Source: Dermacentor variabilis (taxonomy: Eukaryota; Arthropoda; Arachnida; Ixodida; Ixodidae). Taken from it: a stretch of 64,000 nt of DNA. A program made the translations under genes and the position numbers. The stretch's first letter is position 1. Each line of letters starts with the position of its first letter. The notes beneath the pieces are model-generated. The model searched no databases, was not told the origin of the DNA, and saw only the letters and a program-made list of their open reading frames with translations. Shown in pieces: positions 1-12,600 of the stretch. Location: the NCBI RefSeq assembly GCF_050947875.1, contig NW_027460412.1, positions 558,001 to 622,000 on the forward strand. Direction: 5' to 3'.

Positions 1-2407
1 AAAGAACGTCCGCGTCTACCAAAAGATGCATGTGCATGCTTAACAAGTGGTTTGGCACAAATCCATGCGCGGGTGCTAAAAAGAGCAGCATGGGCGTCCT
101 TAGCACGTTGTTTGGTAGAAATCCACGTGCACGTTCTGCCAAAAGCACCATTTGCATGCATATCTTGTGGTATTGCAGAAAACAACGTCCGCCTCTACCA
201 AAAGATGCATGTGCATGCTTAACAAGTGGTTTGGCACAAATTCATGCGCGGGTGCTAAAAAAAGCAGCATGGGCGTGTCTAGCGCGTCGTTTGGTAGAAA
301 TGCACGTGCGCGTTCTGCCAAAAGCACCAGTTGCATATATAGCTTGTGGTTTCGCAGAAAACAACGTCCGGGTCTACCAAAAGATGCATGTGCATGCTTA
401 AAAAGTGTTTTAGCAGAAATCCATGCGCGGGTGCTAAAAAGAGCAGCATGGGCGTGCTTAGCACGTCGTTTGGAAGAAATCCACGTGCGCATTCTGCCAA
501 AAGCATCATTTCCATGCACATCTTCTGGTTTTGCAAAAAACAACGTCCGCGTCTACCAAAGATACATGTGTACGCTTAAGTGGTTTGGCAGAAATCAATG
601 CGCGGGTGCTAAAAAAAGCACCATGGGCGTGCTTAGCACGTCCTTTGGTAGAAATCCACGTGCGCGTTCTGCCAAAAGCACCATTTGCATGCATATCTTG
701 TGGTTTTGCAGAAAACAACGTCCGCGTCTACCAAAAGATGCATGTACATGCTTAACAAGTTGTTTGGCACAAATCCATGCGCGGGTGCTAAAAAGAGCAG
801 CATGGACGTGCTTAGCACGTCGTTTGGTAGAAATCCACGTGCGCGTTCTGCCAAAAGCACCATTTGCATGCATATCATGTGGTTTTGCAGAAAACAACGT
901 CAGCGTCTACCAAAAGATGCATGTGCATGCTTAACAAGTGGTTTGGCACAAATCCATGCGCGGGTGCTAAAAAGAGCAGCATGGGCGTCCTTAGCACATT
1001 GTTTGGTAGAAATCCACGTGCGCGTTCTGCCAAAAGCACCATTTGCATGCATATCTTGTGGTTTTGCAGAAAACAATGTCCGCGTCTACCAAAAGATACA
1101 TGTGCATGCTTAACAAGTGGTTTGGCACAAATCCATGCGCGGTTGCTAAAAAGAGCAGCATGGGCGTGCTTATCACGTCATTTGGTAGAAATCCACGTGC
1201 CCGTTCTGCCAAAAGCACCATTTGCATGCATATCTTGTGGTTTTGCAGAAAACAGTGTCCGCGTCTACCAAAAGATGCATGTGCAGGCTTAACAAGTGGT
1301 TTGGCACAAATCCATGCGCGGTTGCTAAAAAGAGCAGCATAGGCGTGTTTAGCACGTCGTTTGATAGAAATCCACGTGCGTGTTCTGCCAAAAGCACCAT
1401 TTGCATGCATATCTTGTGGTTTAGCAGAAAACAATGTCCGCGTCTACCAAAAGATGCATGTGCATGCTTAACAAGTTGTTTGGCACAAATCCATGCGCAG
1501 GTGCTAAAAAGAGCAGCATGGGCGTGCTTAGCACGTCGTTTGGTAGAAATCCACGTGCGCGTTCTGCCAAAAGCACCATTTGCATGCATATCTTGTGGTT
1601 TTGCAGAAAACAACGTCAGCGTCGACCAAAAGATGCATGTGCATGCTTAACAAGTGGTTTGGCACAAATCCATGCGCGGGTGCTAAAAAGAGCAGCATGG
1701 CAGTGCTTAGCGCGTCGTTTGGTAGAAATCCGCGTGCACGTTCTGCCAAAAGCATCATTTGCATGCATATCTTGTGGTTTCGCAGAAAACAACGTCCGGG
1801 TCTACCAAAAGATGCATGTGCATGCTTAAAAAGTGTTTTGGCAGAAATCCATGCGCGGGTGCTAAAAAGAGCAGCATGGGCGTGCTTAGCACGTCGTTTG
1901 GAAGAAATCCACGTGCGCGTTCTGCGAAAAGCACCAATTCCATGCACATCTTCTGGTTTTGCAAAAAACAACGTCCGCGTCTACCAAAGATACATGTGTA
2001 CGCTTAAATGGTTTGGCAGAAATCAATGCGCGGGTGCTAAAAAGAGCACCATGGGCGTGCTTAGCACGTCGTTTGGTACAAATCCACGTGCCCGTTCTGC
2101 CAAAAGCACCATTTGCATGCATACCTTGTGGTTTTGGAGAAAAGAACGTCCGCGTCTACCAAAAGATGCATGTGCATGCTTAACAAGTGGTTTGGCACAA
2201 ATCCATGCGCGGATGCTAAAAAGAGCAGCATAGCCGTGCATAGCGCGTCGTTTGGTGGAATTCCACGTGCGCGTTCTGCCAAAAGCACCATTTGCATGAA
2301 CATCTTTAGGTTTAGCAGAAAACAACGTCCGCGTCTACCAAAAGATGCATGTGCATGCTTAACAAGTGGTTTGGCACAAATCCACGCACGGCTGCTAAAA
2401 AGAGCAG

Positions 2408-4195
2408 ATGGACGAGATTAGCACGTCGTTTGGTAGAAATCCATGTGCGCGTTCTGCCAAAAGCACCATTTGCATGCATATCTTGTGGTTTTGCAGAAAA
2501 CAGTGTCCGCGTCTACCAAAAGATGCATGTGCAGGCTTAACAAGTGGTTTGGCACAAATCCATGCGCGGTTGCTTAAAAGAGCAGCATAGGCGTGTTTAG
2601 CACGTCGTTTGGTAGAAATCCACGTGCGCGTTCTGCCAAAAGCACCATTTGCATGCATATCTTGTGGTTTTGCAGAAAACAATGTCCGCGTCTACCAAAA
2701 GATGCATGTGCATGCTTAACAAGTTGTTTGGCACAAATCCATGCGCGGGTGCTAGAAAGAGCAGCATGGGCGTGCTTAGCACGTCGTTTGGTAGAAATCC
2801 ACGTGCGCGTTCTGCCAAAAGGACCATTTGCATGCATATCTCGTGGTTTTGCAGAAAACAACGTCAGCGTCTACCAAAAGATGCATGTGCATGCTTAACA
2901 AGTGGTTTGGCACAAATCCATGCGCGGGTGCTAAAAAGAGCAGCATGGGCGTGCTTAGCACGTCGTTTGGTAGAAATCCACGTGCGCGTTCTGCCAAAAG
3001 CACCATTTGCATGCACATCTTGTGGTTTTGCAGAAAAGAACGTCCGCGTCTACCAAAATAAGCATGTGCATGCTTAACAAGTGGTTTGGCACAAATCCAT
3101 GCGCGGGTGCTAAAAAGAGCAGCATGGCAGTGGTTAGCGCGTCGTTTGGTAGAAATCCACGTGCACGTTCTGCCAAAAGCACCATTTGCATGCAGATCTT
3201 TAGGTTTTGCAGAAAACAACGTCCGCGTCTACCAAAAGATGCATGTGCATGCTTAACAAGTGGTTTGGCACAAATCCACGCTCGGGTGCTAAAAAGAGCA
3301 GATGGACGAGATTAGCACGTCGTTTGGTAGAAATCCATGTGCGCGTTCTGCCAAAAGCACCATTTGCATGCATATCTTGTGGTTTTGCAGAAAACAGTGT
3401 CCGCGTCTACCAAAAGATGCATGTGCAGGCTTAACAAGTGGTTTGGCACAAATCCATGCGCGGTTGCTTAAAAGAGCAGCATAGGCGTGTTTAGCACGTC
3501 GTTTGGTAGAAATCCACGTGCGCGTTCTGCCAAAAGCACCATTTGCATGCATATCTTGTGGTTTTGCAGAAAACAATGTCCGCGTCTACCAAAAGATGCA
3601 TGTGCATGCTTAACAAGTTGTTTGGCACAAATCCATGCGCGGGTGCTAGAAAGAGCAGCATGGGCGTGCTTAGCACGTCGTTTGGTAGAAATCCACGTGC
3701 GCGTTCTGCCAAAAGGACCATTTGCATGCATATCTCGTGGTTTTGCAGAAAACAACGTCAGCGTCTACCAAAAGATGCATGTGCATGCTTAACAAGTGGT
3801 TTGGCACAAATCCATGCGCGGGTGCTAAAAAGAGCAGCATGGGCGTGCTTAGCCCGTCGTTTGGTAGAAATCCACGTGCGCGTTCTGCCAAAAGCACCAT
3901 TTGCATGCACATCTTGTGGTTTTGCAGAAAAGAACGTCCGCGTCTACCAAAATAAGCATGTGCATGCTTAACAAGTGGTTTGGCACAAATCCATGCGCGG
4001 GTGCTAAAAAGAGCAGCATGGCAGTGGTTAGCGCGTCGTTTGGTAGAAATCCACGTGCACGTTCTGCCAAAAGCACCATTTGCATGCAGATCTTTAGGTT
4101 TTGCAGAAAACAACGTCCGCGTCTACCAAAAGATGCATGTGCATGCTTAACAAGTGGTTTGGCACAAATCCACGCTCGGGTGCTAAAAAGAGCAG
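2408..4195. repeat. 894-bp higher-order repeat, two adjacent copies
   Basis: The blocks 2408-3301 and 3302-4195 are near-identical tandem copies of a five-unit satellite segment. Both open with the diagnostic variant in which the usual agcagcatgggcg is replaced by agcagatggacgag. The same variant block recurs at 5444-6337 and 10082-10975. Shared private variants within blocks, against divergence between neighbouring units, show recent amplification of multi-unit segments. Confidence 0.85.
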
Positions 4196-4539
4196 ATGGA
4201 CGAGATTAGCACGTCGTTTGGTAGAAATCCATGTGCGCGTTCTGCCAAAAGCACCATTTGCATGCACATCTTTAGGTTTCGCAGAAAACAACGTCCGCGT
4301 CTACCAAAAGATGCATGTGCATGCTTAACAAGTTGTTTGGCACAAATCCATGCGCGGGTGCTAAAAAGAGCAGCATGGGCGTGCTTAGCACGTCATTTGG
4401 TAGAAATCCACGTGCCCGTTCTGCCAAAAGCACGATTTGCATGCATATCTTGTGGTTTTGCAGAAAAGAACGTCCGCGTCTACCAAAAGATGTATGTGCA
4501 TGCTTAACAAGTGGTTTGGCACAAATCCATGCGCGGGTG

Positions 4540-6380
4540 CTAAAAAGAGCAGCATGGGCGTCCTTAGCACGTTGTTTGGTAGAAATCCACGTGCGCGTTC
4601 TGCCAAAAGCACCATTTGCATGCATATCTTGTGGTTTTGCAGAAAACAACGTCTGCGTCTACCAAAAGATACATGTGCATGCTTAACAAGTGGTTTGGCA
4701 CAAATCCATGCGCGGGTGCTAAAAAGAGCAGCATGGGCGTGCTTAGCACGTCGTTTGGTAGAAATCCACGTGCGCGTTCTGCCAAAAGCACCATTTGCAT
4801 GCATATCTTGTGGTTTCGCAGAAAACAACGTCCGGGTCTACCAAAAGATGCATGTGCATGCTTAAAAAGTGTTTTGGCAGAAATCCATGCGCGGGTGCTA
4901 AAAAGAGCAGCATGGGCGTGCTTAGCATGTCGTTTGGAAGAAATCCACGTGCGCGTTCTGCGAAAAGCACCATTTCCATGCACATCTTCTGGTTTTGCAA
5001 AAAACAACGTCCGCGTCTACCAAAGATACATGTGTACGCTTAAATGATTTGGCAGAAATCAATGCGCGGGTGCTAAAAAGAGCACCATGGGCGTGCTTAG
5101 CACGTCGTTTGGTACAAATCCACGTGCCCGTTCTGCCAAAAGCACCATTTGCATGCATACCTTGTGGTTTTGGAGAAAAGAACGTCCGCGTCTACCAAAA
5201 GATGCATGTGCATGCTTAACAAGTGGTTTGGCACAAATGCATGCGCGGATGCTAAAAAGAGCAGCATAGCCGTGCATAGCGCGTCGTTTGGTGGAATTCC
5301 ACGTGCGCGTTCTGCCAAAAGCACCATTTGCATGAACATCTTTAGGTTTAGCAGAAAACAACGTCCGCGTCTACCAAAAGATGCATGTGCATGCTTAACA
5401 AGTGGTTTGGCACAAATCCACGCACGGCTGCTAAAAAGAGCAGATGGACGAGATTAGCACGTCGTTTGGTAGAAATCCATGTGCGCGTTCTGCCAAAAGC
5501 ACCATTTGCATGCATATCTTGTGGTTTTGCAGAAAACAGTGTCCGCGTCTACCAAAAGATGCATGTGCAGGCTTAACAAGTGGTTTGGCACAAATCCATG
5601 CGCGGTTGCTTAAAAGAGCAGCATAGGCGTGTTTAGCACGTCGTTTGGTAGAAATCCACGTGCGCGTTCTGCCAAAAGCACCATTTGCATGCATATCTTG
5701 TGGTTTTGCAGAAAACAATGTCCGTGTCTACCAAAAGATGCATGTGCATGCTTAACAAGTTGTTTGGCACAAATCCATGCGCGGGTGCTAGAAAGAGCAG
5801 CATGGGCGTGCTTAGCACGTCGTTTGGTAGAAATCCACGTGCGCGTTCTGCCAAAAGGACCATTTGCATGCATATCTCGTGGTTTTGCAGAAAACAACGT
5901 CAGCGTCTACCAAAAGATGCATGTGCATGCTTAACAAGTGGTTTGGCACAAATCCATGCGCGGGTGCTAAAAAGAGCAGCATGGGCGTGCTTAGCACGTC
6001 GTTTGGTAGAAATCCACGTGCGCGTTCTGCCAAAAGCACCATTTGCATGCACATCTTGTGGTTTTGCAGAAAAGAACGTCCGCGTCTACCAAAATAAGCA
6101 TGTGCATGCTTAACAAGTGGTTTGGCACAAATCCATGCGCGGGTGCTAAAAAGAGCAGCATGGCAGTGGTTAGCGCGTCGTTTGGTAGAAATCCACGTGC
6201 ACGTTCTGCCAAAAGCACCATTTGCATGCAGATCTTTAGGTTTTGCAGAAAACAACGTCCGCGTCTACCAAAAGATGCATGTGCATGCTTAACAAGTGGT
6301 TTGGCACAAATCCACGCTCGGGTGCTAAAAAGAGCAGATGGACGAGATTAGCACGTCGTTTGGTAGAAATCCATGTGCGC
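4540..6380. repeat. Satellite segment duplicated from about 1.5-3.3 kb (offset 3036 bp)
   Basis: Private variants in this block match those 3036 bp upstream, about 17 satellite units away: 1580 with 4616, 1759 with 4795, 2408 with 5444, 3007 with 6043. The block edges are approximate, because they were judged from where unit variants stop matching. Confidence 0.75.
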
Positions 6381-9300
6381 GTTCTGCCAAAAGCACCATT
6401 TGCATGCACATCTTTAGGTTTTGCAGAAAACAACGTCCGCGTCTACCAAAAGATGCATGTGCATGCTTAACAAGTTGTTTGGCACAAATCCATGCGCGGG
6501 TGCTAAAAAGAGCAGCATGGGCGTGCTTAGCACGTCATTTGGTAGAAATCCACGTGCCCGTTCTGCCAAAAGCACGATTTGCATGCATACCTTGTGGTTT
6601 TGGAGAAAACAACGTCCGCGTCTACCAAAAGATGCATGTGCATGCTTAACAAGTGGTTTGGCACAAATCCATGCGCGGCTGCTACAAAGAGCAGCATGGC
6701 CGTGCTTAGCGCGTCGTTTGGTAGAATTCCACGTGCGCGTTCTGGCAAAAGCACCATTTGCATGCACATCTTTAGGTTTAGCAGAAAACAACGTCCGCGT
6801 CTACCAAAAGATGCATGTGCATGCTTAACAAGTGGTTTGGCACAAATCCACGCGCGGGTGCTAAAAAGAGCAGATGCACGAGATTAGCACGTCGTTTGGT
6901 AGAAATCCATGTGCGCGTTCTGCCAAAAGCACCATTTGCATGCATATCTTGTGGTTTTGCAGAAAACAGTGTCCGCGTCTACCAAAAGATGCATGTGCAG
7001 GCTTAACAAGTGGTTTGGCACAAATCCATGCGCGGTTGCTTAAAAGAGCAGCATAGGCGTGTTTAGCACGTCGTTTGGTAGAAATCCACGTGCGCGTTCT
7101 GCCAAAAGCACCATTTGCATGCATATCTTGTGGTTTTGCAGAAAACAATGTCCGCGTCTACCAAAAGATGCATGTGCATGCTTAACAAGTTGTTTGGCAC
7201 AAATCCATGCGCGGGTGCTAGAAAGAGCAGCATGGGCGTGCTTAGCACGTCGTTTGGTAGAAATCCACGTGCGCGTTCTGCCAAGAGGACCATTTGCATG
7301 CATATCTCGTGGTTTTGCAGAAAACAACGTCAGCGTCTACCAAAAGATGCATGTGCATGCTTAACAAGTGGTTTGGCACAAATCCATGCGCGGGTGCTAA
7401 AAAGAGCAGCATGGGCGTGCTTAGCACGTCGTTTGGTAGAAATCCACGTGCGCGTTCTGCCAAAAGCACCATTTGCATGCATATCTTGTTGTTTTGCAGA
7501 AAACAATGTCCGCGTCTACCACAAGATGCATGTGCATGCTTAACTAGTGGTTTGGCACAAATCCATGCGCGGGTGATAAAAAGAGCAGCATAAGCGTGTT
7601 TAGCACATCGTTTGGTAGAAATCCACGTGCGCGTTGTGCCAAAAGCACCATTTGCATGCATAACTTGTGGTTTTGCAAACAACGTCCGCGTCTACCAAAA
7701 GATGCATGTGCCTGCTTAACAAGTTGTTTGGCCCAAATCCATGCGCGGGTGCTAAAAAGAGCAGCATGGGCGTTCTTAGCCCGTCGTTTGGTAGAAATCT
7801 ACGTGCGCGTTCTGCCAAAAGCACCATTTGCATGCATACCTTGTGATTTTGCAGATAACAACGTCCGCGTCTGCCAAAAGATGCATGTGCATGCTTAACA
7901 AGTGGTTTGGCACAAATCCATGCGCGGGTGCTAAAAAGAGCAGCATGGGCGTGCTTAGCACTTCATTTGGTAGAAATCCACGTGCCCGTTCTGCGAAAAG
8001 CACATTTGCATGCATAACTTGTGGTTTTGCAAACAACGTCCGCGTCTACCAAAAGATGCATGTGCATGCTTAACAAGTTGTTTGGCCCAAATCCATGCGC
8101 GGGTGCTAAAAAGAGCAGCATGGGCGTTCTTAGCACGTCGTATGGTAGAAATCCACGTGCGCGTTCTGCCAAAAGCACTATTTGCATGCATACCTTGTGG
8201 TTTTGCAGAAAACAATGTCCGCGTCTACCACAAGATGCATGTGCACGCTTAACAAGTGGTTTGGCACAAATCCATGCGCGGGTGCTAAAAAGAGCAGCAT
8301 GGGCGTGCTTAGCACGTCGTTTGGTAGAAATCCACGTGCGCGTTCTGCCAAAAGCACCATTTGCATGCATATATTCGGGTTTTGCAGAAAACAACGTCCG
8401 CGTCTACCAAAAGATGCATGTGCATGCTTAACAAGTGGTTTGGCACAAATCCTTGCACGGGTGCTAGAAAGAGCAGCATGGGCGTGCTTAGCACGTCGTT
8501 TGGTAGAAATCCACGTGCGCCTTCTCCCAAAAGCACCATTTGCATGCATATCTTGTGGTTTTGCAGAAAGCAACGTCCGCGTCTACCAAAGATGCATGTG
8601 CATGCTTAACAAGTGGTTTGGCACAAATCAATGCTCGGGTGCTAAAAAGAGCAGCATGGGCGTGTTTAGCACGTCGTTTGCTAGAAATGTACTTGCGCGC
8701 CCTGTCAAAAGCACCGTTTGCATGCATACCTTGTGGTTTTGCAGAAAACAATGTCCGCGTCTACCAAAAGATATATGTGCATGCTTAACAAGTGGTTTGG
8801 CACAAATCCATGCCCGGGTGCTAAAAAGAGCAGCATAGGCGTGCTTAGCACGTCGTTTGGTAGAAATCAACGTGCGCGTTCTGCCAAAAGCACCATTTGC
8901 ATGCACATCTTGTGGTTTTGCAGAAAAGAACGTCCGCGTCTACCAAAGATGCATGTGCATGCTTAACAAGTGGTTTGGCACAAATCCATGCGCGGGTGCA
9001 AAAAAGAGCACCATGGGCGTGCTTGGCACGTCATTTGGAAGAAATCCACGTGCCCGTTCTGCCAAAAGCACCATTTGCATGCATATCTTGTGGTTTTGCA
9101 GGAAACAACGTCCGCGTGTACCAAAAGATGCATGTGCACGCTTAACAAGTGGTTTGGCACAAATCCATGCGCGGGTGCTAAAAAGAGCAGCATAGGCGTG
9201 CTTAGCACGTCGTTTGGTAGAAATCAACGTGCGCGTTCTGCCAAAAGCACCATTTGCATGCACATCTTGTGGTTTTGCAGGAAAGAACGTCCGCGTCTAC

Positions 9301-10081
9301 CAAAGATGCATGTGCATGCTTAACAAGTTGTTTGCCACAAATCCATGCGCTGGTGCTAAAAAGAGCAGCATGGGCGTGCTTAGCACGTCGTTTGTTAGAA
9401 ATCCACGTGCGCGTTCTGCCAAAAGCACCATTTGCATGCATATCTTGTGGTTTTGCAGAAAATAACGTCCGCGTCTACCAAAAGATATATGTGCATGCTT
9501 AACAAGTGGTTTGGCACAAATCCATGCGCGGGTGCTAAAAAGAGCAGCATGGGCGTTCTTAGCACGTCGTTTGGTAGAAATCCACGTGCGCGTTCTGCCA
9601 AAAGCACCATTTGCATGCATATCTTGTGGTTTTGCAGAAAACAACGTCCGCGTCTACCAAAGCTGCATGTGCACGCTTAACAAGTGGTTTGGCACAAATC
9701 CATGCGCGGCTGCAAAAAAGAGCAGCATGGGCGTGCTTAGCACGTCGTTTGGTAGAAATCCACGTGCGCGTTCTGCCAAAAGCACCATTTGCATGCAAAT
9801 CTTGTGGTTTTGCAGAAAAGAACGTCCGCGTCTACCAAAGATGCATGTGCATGCTTAACAAGTGGTTTGGCACAAATCCATGCACGGGTGCTAGAAAGAG
9901 CAGCATGGGCGTGCTTAGCACGTCGTTTGGTAGAAATCCACGTGCGCGTTCTGCCAAAAGCACCATTTGCATGCAAATCTTGTGGTTTTGCAGAAAGCAA
10001 CGTCCGCGTCTACCAAAGATGCATGTGCATGCTTAACAAGTGGTTTGGCACAAATCCACGCACGGCTGCTAAAAAGAGCAG

Positions 10082-12600
10082 ATGGACGAGATTAGCACGT
10101 CGTTTGGTAGAAATCCATGTGCGCGTTCTGCCAAAAGCACCATTTGCATGCATATCTTGTGGTTTTGCAGAAAACAGTGTCCGCGTCTACCAAAAGATGC
10201 ATGTGCAGGCTTAACAAGTGGTTTGGCACAAATCCATGCGCGGTTGCTTAAAAGAGCAGCATAGGCGTGTTTAGCACGTCGTTTGGTAGAAATCCACGTG
10301 CGCGTTCTGCCAAAAGCACCATTTGCATGCATATCTTGTGGTTTTGCAGAAACCAATGTCCGTGTCTACCAAAAGATGCATGTCCATGCTTAACAAGTTG
10401 TTTGGCACAAATCCATGCGCGGGTGCTAGAAAGAGCAGCATGGGCGTGCTTAGCACGTCGTTTGGTAGAAATCCACGTGCGCGTTCTGCCAAAAGGACCA
10501 TTTGCATGCATATCTCGTGGTTTTGCAGAAAACAACGTCAGCGTCTACCAAAAGATGCATGTGCATGCTTAACAAGTGGTTTGGCACAAATCCATGCGCG
10601 GGTGCTAAAAAGAGCAGCATGGGCGTGCTTAGCACGTCGTTTGGTAGAAATCCACGTGCGCGTTCTGCCAAAAGCACCATTTGCATGCACATCTTGTGGT
10701 TTTGCAGAAAAGAACGTCCGCGTCTACCAAAATAAGCATGTGCATGCTTAACAAGTGGTTTGGCACAAATCCATGCGCGGGTGCTAAAAAGAGCAGCATG
10801 GCAGTGGTTAGCGCGTCGTTTGGTAGAAATCCACGTGCACGTTCTGCCAAAAGCACCATTTGCATGCAGATCTTTAGGTTTTGCAGAAAACAACGTCCGC
10901 GTCTACCAAAAGATGCATGTGCATGCTTAACAAGTGGTTTGGCACAAATCCACGCTCGGGTGCTAAAAAGAGCAGATGGACGAGATTAGCACGTCGTTTG
11001 GTAGAAATCCATGTGCGCGTTCTGCCAAAAGCACCATTTGCATGCACATCTTTAGTTTTTGCAGAAAACAACGTCCGCGTCTACCAAAAGATGCATGTGC
11101 ATGCTTAACAAGTTGTTTGGCACAAACCCATGCGCGGGTGCTAAAAAGAGCAGCATGGGCGTGCTTAGCACGTCATTTGGTAGAAATCCACGTGCCCGTT
11201 CTGCCAAAAGCACGATTTGCATGCATACCTTGTGGTTTTGGAGAAAACAACGTCCGCGTCTACCAAAAGATGCATGTGCATGCTTAACAAGTGGTTTGGC
11301 ACAAATCCATGCGCGGCTGCTACAAAGAGCAGCATGGCCGTGCTTAGCGCGTCGTTTGGTAGAATTCCACGTGCGCGTTCTGGCAAAAGCACCATTTGCA
11401 TGCACATCTTTAGGTTTAGCAGAAAACAACGTCCGCGTCTACCAAAAGATGCATGTGCATGCTTAACAAGTGGTTTGGCACAAATCCACGCGCGGGTGCT
11501 AAAAAGAGCAGATGCACGAGATTAGCACGTCGTTTGGTAGAAATCCATGTGCGCGTTCTGCCAAAAGCACCATTTGCATGCATATCTTGTGGTTTTGCAG
11601 AAAACAGTGTCCGCGTCTACCAAAAGATGCATGTGCAGGCTTAACAAGTGGTTTGGCACAAATCCATGCGCGGTTGCTTAAAAGAGCAGCATAGGCGTGT
11701 TTAGCACGTCGTTTGGTAGAAATCCACGTGCGCGTTCTGCCAAAAGCACCATTTGCATGCATATCTTGTGGTTTTGCAGAAAACAATGTCCGTGTCTACC
11801 AAAAGATGCATGTGCATGCTTAACAAGTTGTTTGGCACAAATCCATGCGCGGGTGCTAGAAAGAGCAGCATGGGCGTGCTTAGCACGTCGTTTGGTAGAA
11901 ATCCACGTGCGCGTTCTGCCAAAAGGACCATTTGCATGCATATCTCGTGGTTTTGCAGAAAACAACGTCAGCGTCTACCAAAAGATGCATGTGCATGCTT
12001 AACAAGTGGTTTGGCACAAATCCATGCGCGGGTGCTAAAAAGAGCAGCATGGGCATGCTTAGCACGTCGTTTGGTAGAAATCCACGTGCGCGTTCTGCCA
12101 AAAGCACCATTTGCACGCATATCTTGTTGTTTTGCAGAAAACAATGTCCGCGTCTACCACAAGATGCATGTGCATGCTTAACTAGTGGTTTGGCACAAAT
12201 CCATGCGCGGGTGATAAAAAGAGCAGCATAAGCGTGTTTAGCACATCGTTTGGTAGAAATCCACGTGCGCGTTGTGCCAAAAGCACCATTTGCATGCATA
12301 ACTTGTGGTTTTGCAAACAACGTCCGCGTCTACCAAAAGATGCATGTGCCTGCTTAACAAGTTGGTTGGCCCAAATCCATGCGCGGGTGCTAAAAAGAGC
12401 AGCATGGGCGTTCTTAGCCCGTCGTTTGGTAGAAATCTACGTGCGCGTTCTGCCAAAAGCACCATTTGCATGCATACCTTGTGATTTTGCAGATAACAAC
12501 GTCCGCGTCTGCCAAAAGATGCATGTGCATGCTTAACAAGTGGTTTGGCACAAATCCATGCGCGGGTGCTAAAAAGAGCAGCATGGGCATACTTAGCACG
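10082..12600. repeat. Satellite segment duplicated from about 5.4-7.9 kb (offset 4638 bp)
   Basis: A run of about 14 units matches the block 4638 bp upstream unit by unit: 5444 with 10082, 6338 with 10976, 6874 with 11512, 7596 with 12234, 7828 with 12466. The offset equals about 26 units. It includes rare variants such as cttaactagtgg and gggtgataaaaag in both copies. Confidence 0.8.
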